This document shows, piece by piece, positions 1 through 15,077 of a DNA stretch of 64,000 bases (positions within the stretch are counted from its first letter, which is position 1; the number at the start of each line of letters is the position of its first letter). Source of the DNA: Batkoa obscura (Eukaryota > Entomophthoromycota > Entomophthoromycetes > Entomophthorales > Batkoaceae); assembly GCA_030770535.1 (NCBI GenBank), contig JASVEC010000004.1, positions 124,001 to 188,000 on the forward strand. The letters are read 5' to 3'. The notes under the pieces are model-generated. The model had not been told where the DNA came from. It saw nothing but the letters and a program-made list of their open reading frames with translations, and made no database searches. The position numbers and the translations under genes are program-made.

Positions 1-24
1 TTTTTAGACAATTGAAATTAAATA

Positions 25-1533
25 ATGACAACCCCAATACACTCTTCAATCAATTATAATACATTTGAAAATATAAATACAACCCTAATAAATCTAAGTA
101 CTTATAAATCAAAGATAACTTTGGATGGGAAAATAATTACCATTTTAATTAATTTTTATAAAATTATATTCACTATAATATCCATCTTCGAGCCCATCTT
201 CGAACTTTATTATCCGTTAATAATATGTTATTATTCGAGAAAAAAAGTAAGTTTTATTTTAATAGCTGATTTTTATCGATAGTAAATAATTTCAACTTAA
301 TATCTAGCTTTCTAATCAAGGTAATTAATTCCTTTTTAATCAACTAACTCATATAATAATCTTAATAACTCCATTTTTAGATTCTCAATCTTTATTAACT
401 TTCATAATAAATAATCAATTATTATTTAATTGTTTAAAACCAATGATGAGAATTAGAAATAAGGAAGAGGAAGATAATACGAATGGACTTTCTTTATTAG
501 CTACTACTATGATAGCTGTGGGATTCTCTATAATTTTAGGATTTAGTTTTTGGTTTTTGTTGAAAGAAAGTGATTTAATGGGAAGTATGATCGTTTTTGG
601 TACTTTAATAATTCAATGGTTATATCAATCAAGTAAGAAGTGTTTAAATGAAAATGGTAAGGTTTATAATTAGTTTCTATTTATATAGTATATATTTAGT
701 AATAACTATTTTTAGATAATCAACAAGAAGTATTTTTTTTAACATTATTTTCAATTTTAATCAATGGAACATTAGTTTCTATTATACTTGAAAACTTTGA
801 TTGGAATTTAATAGGTTTTATAATAATTTATATGACATTATATTTAGTCAATTTAAGTATTTTATTGTTGTATATTTATATTGAAAATTATTCAATTTTA
901 AAAAAAGTATTGGTGAATTATGAAGGTATTAAATTAATAATTAATAGGAATAAGAATGGTAATTTACTTTTTATTTAATAATAACAAAGATTATTTATTA
1001 ATTTTGTTTATTAATAGTATTAATAGCCTCAATAAATAATTATTTAAATTATCTTATTATTAATAATACATTAATAATAACAGAAACAATGAATCAAAAT
1101 TTCAATTTATTACATCAATATTTAATCTTTACAATTTGGTTAAATGAAATAATAACAATTAAATATTCCACTATTAAATATCAATTAATTTTATTTTACA
1201 TTTATTTTACAATAATAATCACTTGTTTTAATTTTAATTCAATTAATTATTTGATTTTTTTACCTTGGTTAATTACTTTAGTAAGTTAATTATTTATTTA
1301 TTTAAAACAAAATAAAATAAAATTGATTTTTCTATTAGTATTTTAATACCAAATCTATAACTGATATCAGTTTACCATGGTATTTTAAATTAAGTGAAAC
1401 TTTATTATCCCTATTATTCCTTCTTTTTATAAATATTTCAGTAATTTGTTATTATCTAAGTCAAAATTTCACACTCATTTGGCTTTATCTAAGTTTTTAT
1501 TCTATATTTTACTATTTAATTAATAACATTTAA
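25..1533 (+). CDS. unknown multi-pass membrane protein (spliced)
   Basis: I do not recognise this gene. Open frames at 25-246, ~381-659, ~718-957, ~1018-1278 and ~1339-1533 join in phase through GT-AG introns (for example 660-717, 958-1017 and 1279-1338), plus one or two introns between 247 and 380. The predicted protein is very rich in Ile, Leu, Phe, Tyr and Asn and has about eight or more hydrophobic segments, for instance around LATTMIAVGFSIILGF and VFFLTLFSILINGTLV. The only clearly charged stretch is RIRNKEEEDN near residue 110-130. Such composition fits an integral membrane protein of an AT-rich genome. The 5' end may lie left of the window, so the ATG at 25 is provisional. The exact exon 2 boundaries are uncertain. 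Confidence 0.5.
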
Positions 1534-1634
1534 CATTGATAACAGTAAATAAAGAATAATTTTTTGAAATTTTTATTTTTTTATTCATTTTTAACGATCA
1601 TATATATTTGATTATTATTATTTTATATGTTTTT

Positions 1635-3193
1635 TTAAAAATAAAGTTTAACCAATTCATCAGATACACCAGAAGGTGTTAATACGCCTAAATCTGTCAC
1701 TAATAAAGATATATATGATGGTGGTGTATAATCTAAACTTGGAGTTTTGACCTAAATAAATTTTATTAATTATTTTTAATTTAATAATATTTTAAATAAT
1801 AAAATAATAATTTATATAAAAATAATTCTTAATTTAAAATTCAAACTAGATAAACTAAATTACTCACCATAATCCCAGTAATATCTATATGATCTATATG
1901 ATCACTTTTAATAATTTCAGAATAAGCTCGAATTTCAGGTAAATTTAATGGCACCTCCGATTGATTTAATGGAAATAATCGTACAAATTTAAAACTAATT
2001 AATAATAATAAAATTAATATAAAGTATCTAGAAACCCCTCTTATTTTTTTCTATTATAAATTCAATTCACTTACCTTTCAGCCAAACAATAAAAAGGCAC
2101 ATTATTAGCTTTAGCAATAATGGATAATTGATATGTTCCTACCTAAATTAATTTAAAAAAAATATTAATTCTATCGAAACAAAACCTTATATCAGATTTC
2201 TTTTTACTTGATTAATTAACCCTCCATTTTCAACCACACCTTCCGCCCCAACTAATACTAAATCCACTTGATCCATAATATATCCTACACCAACATCAAG
2301 TATTAACGTTGCATTGATACCAGCTTCGGTTAACGCTTTAACAGCTGAATAACTATCAATGAATAACAAAATAAATTAAATAAAATTAATATATTATTCA
2401 AAAAAATTAAAATAATGTCAATAGTACTTACCCAGCGGAAGTGGGTCTCGATTCCGTTACGTAAACTTTAAATCTTTTTTTTAAACTTAAAGCTAATTGT
2501 AAAGCGGACATAACCACTCTTGAAAAGGAATGAATTAAGATAACCTATAATAATTAATTATATTAATAAACTTAATTCTTTAATTTTTCTCTTCTATTTT
2601 CCTTCTTTCTTTCTTTAATTTTATTTTCTTTCAAAAAAAAAATTAACTTACCGAATCATCTTTAATAAATTGAATGGCCAAATTAGCAATTCTATCTCTA
2701 CAAGTAGCTGCTTTATTACAAAATTGATTTCCTCTATTAATCAAATGCGCTTTAAATAAAGAAAATTCCGTAAATCCAGGTGAACTACGTGTAACAAATC
2801 GTTGAAATAGATCACAACCTGCGGAAACTGGGATGGTATTACAAAATGGTACCGTTTTGAGTTGGGAAATTACATTTTCAAGGGTGTTCATTAATTCAGA
2901 CATGGTGAGGGCTAGAGAAGTAAGTCAAAAAGGAAGTAAGTAAATTGTATGTGAATTACCTGTATCTTTTTCGATAACTTCGATTAATACTTTGATGGCC
3001 GCGACTGGGATAGCAAATTGCTATGGATAAAATTAGTATATTATTGAAGAATTGGGAATTCTATCTATTTTACTAATTCATTTTTTAACAAATATTCAAA
3101 TCTTTCAATAAAATTTAAGGGGTTATCTAAGAATAATTGATTAGTTTATTGTATTTATATTAGTTAATATTAAAATTTACCTATAGTGGACAT
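1635..3193 (-). CDS. GCN3: eIF2B subunit alpha (GCN3 type)
   Basis: Regulatory alpha subunit of eIF2B, the guanine-nucleotide exchange factor for eIF2 in the cytosol; it senses phosphorylated eIF2. Around nine exons read from a start at 3193 (MSTI, then [17 protein letters not shown]) through [18 protein letters not shown], the 2643-2903 exon with SSPGFTEF and [12 protein letters not shown], then [46 protein letters not shown] and [11 protein letters not shown]. The end contains [20 protein letters not shown] then [11 protein letters not shown], the family's characteristic C-terminus. The E-x-R-P-T-S-A-G and [10 protein letters not shown] blocks are the eIF2B alpha/beta/delta Rossmann-fold signatures. 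Length (~300 aa) matches the alpha subunit; beta and delta are longer. It looks intact. Confidence 0.9.
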
Positions 3194-3364
3194 CTTTTTA
3201 AATAATTTTATAATTTCACTTCTATTTTATTTTTTCAATTAAAAAGCAATTCAACTCAATTTTTTTGCAATTGGATTCAGCATGATGAATAAAAATTGCA
3301 AAGCTTAAAAAATAAGATGTGGAAAACGTAATTGAAAAATGAGTGAGAGATTTTTTTATAAATT

Positions 3365-4862
3365 ATGGAAGCGTGGAATTTAATTGAAAGTGATCCAGGT
3401 GACTATTTGAAATAACATTAATAAACAATAAACATAGCATAATGAACTAATAATTATAAAAAGAGGTCTTCACCAATTTAATCCATAAACTTGGAGTCAA
3501 TGGAGTGCAAGCGAAAGAGATTCATATAATGGACCAATTTTTAGAAGATGAAAAAAAGTAAACTTTGATATAAAACTTCCCTTAAGAACAATTTTTATTA
3601 ACTTTTACTAAAATAGTCAAGTCTATGGTTTAATATTTTGTTTTAAATGGGAAAATAGAAAAGATACACAACTTGAAGAAAATTATAGCTCTAATCAAAA
3701 CGTTTATTTTCCACAACAAGTAAGTTCCATTTGAGTCTATTTTCAACCATCAAAAATGTTAATTAGATTATTAATATAAATTTAGATCATTACTAACGCT
3801 TGTGCTACTCAAGCCATTTTATCCATTTTATTTAATAATAAAGAGATTGAACTTGGTGCTGACTTGACTCAATTTAAAGAATTCTCATTGGACTTTCCTG
3901 CTGATGTAAGACATAACAGCATTCCTTAAATTATAGGAAACTCACTAACTATCCCTCATTTTTTTTAGTTAAAAGGAGAAATGATTGGAAGCTCGGATTT
4001 AATTCGTAATACTCATAATTCATTTTCAGGGTAAGGAATTAAACAAACAAAGTATATAAAAGAAAATTAATTAATAATATAGTTCGGATGATTTTATATC
4101 TCAATGGTATAAAGAACATCTAAATGAAGTATATAAAGATCGACCTAAAGAAGATGCATTTCATTTTTCCTCTTTTTTACCAATTAACAATCAATTATTT
4201 GAATTAGATGGCTTAAAAAGAGGACCTGTAGAACATGGTAAGTTTTTGAAATATTATTGAAACAGAATGAAATTGAGTTTTTAATTTTTACTTATTTTTA
4301 TTATTAGGTCCAATTAATAATGAAAATTGGGTAATTCAAGCATTTGATATTATTAGAAAAAAAATTGAAAGGTGATATATTGTGTTGATATTAACTATTA
4401 GTATATATTTGTTAATTTATTATAATAGTTATGGAGGCGCAGAATTAAGATTTAATTTAATGGCAATTACAGAAGATGAAATTGATAGTTTAAAGAAAAA
4501 AATTCAATTATTAGAAAATCAATTAATGGAAAATGTAAGCTATTATTAAATTTTTAAAGATAAATCAATTAATTATTCTATTATTATTATTGTAATAGCC
4601 AAATGAAAGTGTATTACAGTATCAATTAATTGAATTAAAAGATCAATTGGAATATTCCGATAGATTAAGACAGAAATCAAAGGTAAAATAAGAGACTTAT
4701 TTTTTATTTTTTTAGAATAATTTTTTACCTATATAATGCTTTTAGGTGAACTTAGATATCTCTTCTCATAATTTTATACCTTTTCTTTTTAATGTACTTG
4801 GTGAAGCAGCCAAAAATAATCGACTTGGTCCTATTTTAGAGAAATCAAATAAAAAAGAATAA
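3365..4862 (+). CDS. UCHL5: ubiquitin C-terminal hydrolase, UCHL5/UCH37 type
   Basis: Cysteine deubiquitinase of peptidase family C12, normally bound to the proteasome through Rpn13. About ten exons are needed. The protein opens [20 protein letters not shown], as in UCH37. The catalytic triad is visible: Cys in NACATQAIL (~3790-3830), His in [10 protein letters not shown] and Asp in LYELDGLK-like [11 protein letters not shown]; the oxyanion Gln is in YFPQQI. The C-terminal ULD tail ([19 protein letters not shown], then LGPILEK) distinguishes UCHL5 from the short UCHL1/3 enzymes. Saccharomyces cerevisiae lacks this gene while fission yeast has it (Uch2), so its presence says the organism is not a budding yeast. 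Confidence 0.92.
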
Positions 4863-5102
4863 TTATAATGGAAGGTTTAAATAAAAGATTTGCAATAGTT
4901 ATTATATAATAATAATAAGTTATGAACAAGTTTTTTTTTCATTTTTAAGGGATAATACTTATACTTTAATTTTATATAAATTGAACTTTTGAGTTTTTTG
5001 TTTATTCTTAATATTAAAAGTTAATTGGTTAAAATAATAAATAGATAAATTAAATATCAAAAATACACAATAGAAATTGTTTTAATAAATAACGTTAATA
5101 CA

Positions 5103-6416
5103 ATGAGGACAATATTACGTACACCGATAACATTAACATCTAAGATATTTAAACCAACTATAAAATTCAACTTAACTTCAATCAATTATAAACTATATCA
5201 AAATAATCCATTATTAATTACATTAATAAAACCCATCAACACTAAAGTAGAAGCCAATGAAACGTTAGTTCCCAATAATAATCTCACCCCCACTCCCATT
5301 TCAAAACCATTTACATTAAAACCATATATGGAATTAGCACGTATGGATAAACCCATTGGTACCATGTTATTATTATGGCCATGTAGTAAGTAACTATTAT
5401 TAATTAACAATTCCTCTTCAGTAATCGTTTGAAATACAGTTTGGAGTATTGGTATGGCTAGTTACCATCTTCAATCGGACCTCAGTACTATGTTTTACAC
5501 TACTACCCTCTTTACAACTGGAGCTTTTATCATGCGGGGTGCTGGTTGTACTATTAATGATTTATGGGATGTTAAATATGATAAAAAAGTAGAAAGAACC
5601 AAGACACGACCAATAGCAAGTGGAACACTAACTCGATATCAAGCGTTGAAATTTTTAGGAATTCAATTATCCGCTGGTTTAGCTATTTTATTACAATTAA
5701 ATAATTATTCCATTGTATTAGGAGCATCATCGTTAGCTATAGTAGTGATTTATCCATTAATGAAAAGAGTAACTTATTGGCCTCAGTTTACATTAGGTAA
5801 GTTGGGATATTAAAATTCTTATTTTGAAATAGAGTTATTTAATTTCCAAATTAAACTTTTATAGGGTTAGCTTTTAATTGGGGTGCTTTATTAGGTTGGT
5901 CTGCTATGGTAGGTCATTGTAATTGGAATATTGTATTACCGTTATATTGTGCTGGTATATCTTGGACTTTAGTTTATGATACTATTTATGCTCATCAAGT
6001 AATTTTATTTAACTGACCATTTATTTATCTTCAACCGTAATATTTTCGTTTCCTTATAGGATAAACTTGATGACATCAAAGTCGGAGTCAAATCTACTGC
6101 ATTATATATGGGTGACCAAACTAAATTCTATCTCTCTGGCTTCAGTGTTATTACCATATCTATGTTGACACTCTCTGGGTATTTAAATGGTCATGGGGTA
6201 CCCTTCTTTTTAGGTACAATAATAGGTGGTGGTAGTCATTTATATTGGCAATTAAAAACAGTGGATTTAAATAATACTAAACAATGTTGGGAAAAATTTA
6301 AATCAAATAATACATTTGGAGCTATTATTGCAGCGGCTATTTTAGCTGATTTGTTATGGTTGAAAATGACTGAGGTTAAAGAAGAGAAAAGAGTTAATAA
6401 GGAATTAAAAGTTTAG
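5103..6416 (+). CDS. COQ2: 4-hydroxybenzoate polyprenyltransferase (COQ2)
   Basis: Inner-membrane UbiA-family prenyltransferase that attaches the polyprenyl tail to 4-hydroxybenzoate in ubiquinone synthesis. Four exons: 5103-~5386, ~5444-5795, ~5865-5997 and ~6060-6416. The N-terminal ~70 residues are Thr/Asn/Ile/Lys-rich with few acids, as expected for a mitochondrial presequence. Both Mg-diphosphate motifs are present: [19 protein letters not shown] (NDxxDxxxD type) and [33 protein letters not shown] is the family's entry helix, and [10 protein letters not shown] follows the second motif. Seven to nine hydrophobic helices follow. Complete; stop TAG at 6414-6416. Confidence 0.93.
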
Positions 6417-7119
6417 GTATAAAATTATATTTATTTATTGTTTTATGGTTTTTAGTGCTACTTTTTAGTGTGATTTGGTTTAAGATGTTTATGAAGGGTT
6501 TTAGTAAGCTTCATTTGATGCTATAGGGTTAATATTTAATTGAATAGATTTGTATCATTATAATAAGATTTTAAGATTAGAAACTATACATTTAATAAAA
6601 TATCCATTATTTTATAATAAAAATGTTAACAAGTTACACTGCTAAAGTAATTACAAATCTTTCTTTGTTAATAGAGTTGATTAAGCTAATACTGATTATG
6701 TTAAGTGTTAAATGCTTACTGTGTCTTTTATCAATCATTAAAAAAGTTTAAACTTTGATACTCAATTAACAAGATAAAATAAAGTAACATGCTATCAATT
6801 TATATTAGTATACTTTTTTTTTATTTTAAATTCTATATAATAAGTTATTACAATATAAAAACAATACTTTAAATATAAATTTCAAAATGTCAAATAATTA
6901 AAATAAACATTAATTAATCTAATAGCTTTTTTCAAAGAGAATCATATTAATATATGTAAATATGATATAAATTGATAAGCATTCATAAGTCAAGTTTTTT
7001 TTAAAATTAATAAAAATTAATTAATAAATAGGTCAAGTACATTAAATTATTTCCTTAATTAGCTAGCAAAGGATCCCAAAATTGGTCATCAACTCCTTTT
7101 TAAATTATTGGAAATTAAA
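6417..7119. other. intergenic AT-rich DNA
   Basis: No supported gene. Contains the 3' end of COQ2 and the distal upstream region of ORC1; homopolymer A/T tracts only. The MITE listed next sits at its right edge. Confidence 0.6.
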
Positions 7120-7223
7120 TATGGGAGTATTTTTTGGTTTCATTACTTTTTCCATTTTTTAAGTGCTATTTAAGTGGAAAAATTGTTAGCAAAATTCTTA
7201 AACAAAAAAATACATCCCCATAT
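7120..7223 (+). mobile_element. MITE family A, copy 1 (~104 bp)
   Basis: Short non-autonomous DNA element beginning TATGGGAGTATTTTTTGG and ending AATACATCCCCATAT, with imperfect terminal inverted repeats of about 15 bp. The internal core is TTAAGTGCTATTTAAGTGG. It lies 41 bp before the ORC1 start codon, so it must fall in that gene's promoter or 5' leader. More diverged in the core than most copies. Confidence 0.8.
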
Positions 7224-7263
7224 TAATTTGTTATCAATCTCTAAAACTTAGATTGAATTTAAT

Positions 7264-10200
7264 ATGAATCAAAATAATGACTCAATCAGCTTAACTGTAG
7301 ATAATGATATTAATACTCAACAAGAGCAAATCGCGGATGGCCACCGACCTCAACAACTTATAAAAAAGAAAGGTAGACCAAAGAAAGTGAATTTAAATGG
7401 AGATAAACAAAATGTTAATACTGGCAATAAAGATGTTTTAAATAGAAAAAATGAACTTGAAAAGGATATTGATAAAGATAATGGGGTAATTAAGGTTAAT
7501 AATACAATTAAAAAAAGAGGGAGACCAAAGAAAATGGTATTAGATGTAGATGGAAAGAATGATGTTAAGAACAAAGATAAAGATGTAATAAAAGAGAGTA
7601 AAATGGTGAAAAAAGACGATAAAGAAGATAAAGTAAATAATAATAAAGATGAAGTGGAAGATAACAAAGATAAAGTAGATGATAATGAAGATGAAAAATT
7701 AATTAACAATAATATTAAAACTAACAAACGAGGTAGACCAAAAAAAGTAATTTTTGATATAGTTGATAATGAGAAAGAAACAAATGAAGATGGTATAAAT
7801 GGCAACAGTGAAAAGAAAAAACGAGGAAAAATTGCGAAGAGCGATTTAAAAAAAGTGAAAGATAATGAAGAAGTAAACGAAAATGTTATTAAAAGTGATG
7901 CTAAAAAGAAGAAATTAGGTATAGCAAAGAAAAATATTTCAGATAAGGTTAATGATAAGGAAAAGTTAAAAGAGAATGTTATTAAAAGTGGTAATGAAAT
8001 AAAAAAAAGAGGTAGACCAAAGAAAACAGATTTAAATGAAACAAAAGCTAATAAAGGTATTAGTATTGTTTTATTAGATCAAACAGAAAATCCAATTTTA
8101 TTAAATAAAAACCAAGGTGAAGAAACTTTCAATACAGTTTCAACTAGTGATAAAGATAAATCAACTGAGGTAAATAAAAAAAGTATAGAAGATGTTCAAT
8201 CGAGTGACATTATTGAAAAAAAAGGACGAGGTAGACCAAAGAAGAATGAGATGAGTAAAATAACAATTGGTAAAAATATTACTATTATTTTTATTAGATT
8301 TAATTAAAGATTCAATTTTATTAGATAAAAAGAAAGATAATGAAGCTTTTAATGTAATTCCAATCACTCATCCAGAGAACACAAATGAAGTAAATCATGA
8401 AAATATAGAGAATAATAAATCAAATGAAAGTATTGAAAAGAAAGGACGAGGTAGACCAAAATTAAATAAAAAATTGGCACTACCTGTTGATGTTAAAGCT
8501 ATTGGTTTACCAGCTATTATTATAAAAAAGAGAGGACGACCATTATTGAAATCAAAACTTAATACTATGCTTAATGCTAATGGCAAAAAGAAACGTGGAA
8601 GGCCAAAGCTTTTAAATCAAAATCCAACAGCAAATATTGCTAATTTAAAAAATCAACTTGGGTTGAGTGGTAATATTGGAAATAATCCAGTTAAAAAAAG
8701 AGGTAGACCACGTAAAGATGAGGGTCCAGTTGAAACAGTTGTTGATAATACAGAGAAATTAATTAATAGTAAGTTTTTAATTTTTAGTTTTAATTTGCTT
8801 GTAAATTAATAATTGTTTAGCTATTCAAATAATTGAAGAATCAGAAAGTGAAAAAGGAATCGAAAAGGACCAAAATGAAAATGAAGAAAAAGAAGTTGAA
8901 AAAGAAGTTGAAAATACATCTTATATTAACCGTAGTATGGAAGATAGTATTCAATATCAAGAAATTCGTAAAAAATTACATGTATCTAATATACCAGAAG
9001 AATTACCGGGCAGAGAAAAAGAATATCAAGAAATATTAATTCATTTATCATCAGCTATTAAAGATAAAGTTTCATGTTGTTTATGTAATAATATTTAATT
9101 CAATAATTTTGTATGGGTAATTATTGATGTTATTTTTTTTAGATATTGCTGGTGTACCAGGTACAGGTAAAACAGTAACAGTTAAAAAAGTGATTAATAA
9201 ATTGGAACAATCAGCTAAATTAAAGGTAAAATAAAAATATTTATTATTTAATAATAAGAAGTTGTATTTAATTTTAAAAAATGTTATAGAAACTTGAAGC
9301 ATTTAATTATTTAGAAATCAATGGAATGCAATTAAGTGAACCCAATCAAATTTATTCCAAATTATGGCAAGCGTTTACTGGGGATAAATTTTCAGATATG
9401 CATGCTTTAAATTGTTTAAATGAATATTTTGAAGATAAAAGGAAAATTCAAAATAATAAATTATGGTAAATAATAATAATAATAATAAATAAATAAATAA
9501 TAAATAATAAATAAATAATAAATAAATAATAAATAAATAATAAATAAATAATAAATAAATAATAATAAATAATAATGATAATTTAATAGGGTCATAGTTA
9601 TCGATGAATTAGATTTATTAATGAATAAAAGCCAAAGTATATTATATAATTTATTTGAATGGCCATTTAAAAAACATGGTAAAATGGTGTTAATAACAAT
9701 AGCAAATACAATGGATTTACCAGAAAGATTATTGGAAAATAAAGTAGCATCAAGATTAGGATTAACACGAGTATTATTTAATCCATATACGTTTCAACAA
9801 TTACAAATTATTATTCAACATCGATTATCTCAATTTAACGTATTTTATGACGATGGTAAATATTCAATTTCAATTTTATTAAAATTAAAAATATTAATAA
9901 AACTTATATTTATTTATTTATTTGTTTGTTTATTTTAGGTGGTATTGAAATTTGTTCACGTAAAGTAGCCGCTATCTCTGGAGATGCTAGAAGAGTTTTG
10001 GATATTTGTAGGTAAAACAAAGAAATTAATTATTATATTATAATAATTCTAAATATTAACTTTTAAATAACATAGGAGAGCGGTTGAAATATTAGAAAAT
10101 GATATTGAATTTCAATACAAAAATAAATTAAGTATTAGATTAATTAATACAGTAATTAAAGAAATGTATCAAAGTCCAATAATTAAAGTCATTCAAACAG

Positions 10201-10505
10201 TTAATTTATATCAAAAATTAATATTAATTGCATTTAAAATATTAAATCAACAAAATCAATTAATTGAATATGAAGTTAATGAATTGTTATTATGTTTTCT
10301 AAATTTATCTTATTTTGTTAAAAAAAATCAAAAAGTTATTAAGGGAGATTTTTTAAAAAATTTAGCTTTTCTTATTGATTCAGGTTTGATTCATAATTCT
10401 ACTCAACCTAAATTGTCAATTCATTCCCTCATTTCATTGAGCTTTAGAGTCGAAGATATTACCATTGCACTTAAAAATAATCCTGAATTAAGCATCTATT
10501 TTTAA
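7264..10505 (+). CDS. ORC1: origin recognition complex subunit 1 with N-terminal AT-hook array
   Basis: AAA+ initiator ATPase subunit of the origin recognition complex, ~925 aa over about eight exons. Residues ~1-500 (7264-8770) are charged low-complexity sequence carrying nine AT-hooks with a GRP core (KKKGRPKK, KKRGRPKK, NKRGRPKK, KKRGRPKK, GRGRPKK, GRGRPKL, KRGRPLL, KRGRPKL, KRGRPRK) plus two decayed ones (KKRGKIAK, KKLGIAKK). Then comes the ATPase: Walker A GVPGTGKT (~9150), Walker B VIVIDELDLL (~9600), ANTMDLPERLLENKVASRLG (sensor 1 and Arg region) and a C-terminal winged-helix-like region. LYNLFEWP, TRVLFNPYTFQQL and GDARRVLDICRRA identify ORC1 rather than ORC4 or CDC6. No BAH domain is visible. 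Frames change at 8267-8311 through either a 28-nt GT-AG gap or a frameshift. The rest splices cleanly. Confidence 0.85.
9466..9589 (+). repeat. AATAAATAAT microsatellite filling an ORC1 intron
   Basis: The intron between NNKLW and VIVIDELD is nearly all AAT/AAAT repeats (roughly 110 bp), about twice the usual intron length here. It begins GTAAATAAT and ends TTTAATAG. Likely slippage-prone; the exons on both sides stay in phase. Confidence 0.85.
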
Positions 10506-10554
10506 TAAATAAAATAAAGCAATAAAAAATGTTATATATTTATATATTTTATTT

Positions 10555-11600
10555 TTATTCATTTAACCAATTTGGATTATTTAATATAAAATTTAAACAT
10601 TGTTCTAAATTTAAATTCAATTTTAGCAATAATTTCCTTAGTTTGAAATCAACTATTTCACTCTCATCTTCCTGTAATCCTAATATCCCTTTTAATTCCA
10701 ATACTAACTCATCTGGAATTAAAACTTCATCCCCTTCTTCACTCACTGCATAAACTTCACAAAAATACTTCACTTGTTTTTGAAATTGAGAATAGTTTGT
10801 TAGATATAATTTAGCTACTTCAGCATCCTATAAATTCAAAAAAATGAAAATGAAAATAAAAATAAAAATAAAAATAAATAATAAAATTTTTAAAGTTCAA
10901 GTTAGAGGCTTAAATTAATTAGATTTAAAAAAAACTTACTTGTGGATCACTCGGTTCTGGGGATTGTAATAATACAATAATAGATAATATTAATTTATTT
11001 AAACTTAATATTGGTGACCAATTATTAGATAATAAATCAAGGCAAATATAACCCTAATTGAGTCCAAGAAATAACAATAAAATTAATACGCTTCATTTTT
11101 ATGTATTATTGATAATAAACAGAAATATAAATATAAATTATATATATATTATTATAAAATAATTTTAAAAAAATATTACCGTTTCTGAAGAGATATTAGG
11201 ATGTAGAATTTTAGTATCAAATTGAACTTTAGGTGCTGAAAAGGGATAATTTTTCTATCAATTTTAAAATGTTATTAAAATAAAATAAAACGAAATTTTG
11301 TTTTATTTTTATTGTTTTATATACTTTTTGTTTAATACAAAAAAAATAATAAAGTACTTACCGATAGTTTAATACTTAATTGAAAGATACCAGCTATTTT
11401 TTTAGAAACATTATTTATTCATTTATTTTTTCAATTAAAAAAAAATAATTAAACTTACGATAATAAATACTATCTTTAGGTGGTAAAAATCGAACTTGAA
11501 TTTCTTCAAATAAATCTTCTTTTCTTTTAACTATTACTTTAGGTTCTTTATTGATATCTTCTAAATCTTGAATTTCTTTAACAATTCTTTTAAAATCCAT
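10555..11600 (-). CDS. ubiquitin-conjugating enzyme E2 with C-terminal UBA-like tail
   Basis: Class II E2 resembling UBC1/UBE2K. Read from ATG at 11600 (MDFKRIVKEIQDLEDINKEP) over about five exons. The UBC fold shows IAGIFQL, PKVQFDTKILHPNI (HPN motif) and the active-site Cys in TGYICLDLLSNNWSP, then LLQSPEPSDPQ and DAEVAKLYLTNY, the standard UBC C-terminal helices. A ~55-residue tail ends with KLRKLLLKLNLNLEQCLNFI and LNNPNW, a UBA-like three-helix pattern as in UBC1, which lets the enzyme extend or bind polyubiquitin chains. Intact; shares the interval to the AlaRS gene downstream on its other side. Confidence 0.85.
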
Positions 11601-11777
11601 TTTATAAAAATATTTAAAAATAAAGAATAAAAAACTAGTCACAATAACTTAAGTTAAAAAATTTCCATGATAATAAACTCAGTAATTTAAAAAAATTTAA
11701 AAAATTGTACCAATTAAATTCAAGTTTTTATTTCAACCAATTAAATCCAACATTAAAATTTCATTTACTTTTATTTC

Positions 11778-14862
<3,085 letters not shown>

Positions 14863-15077
14863 CTTCTTTTTCTATCAAATTATTGAATCAATTTTTAATT
14901 AAAATGTCAATTTAAGATTTTTTTTTTTCAATTTTTTAACAAAAAATTGAGCCAATCTTTATTTAGAACAAAAAAAATTAAAAGATTAAAACTACCAAAA
15001 AGAATCATTATTTTAAGCATAATTCAATATTTTTATTTTAATATATAACCTTAAAATCGATCCCATTCAATTATCAT

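Noticed and set aside
7350-7805. 151-residue minus-strand frame
   Set aside because: Shadow of the AT-hook region of ORC1, very Ser/Leu/Phe-rich with no own signals.
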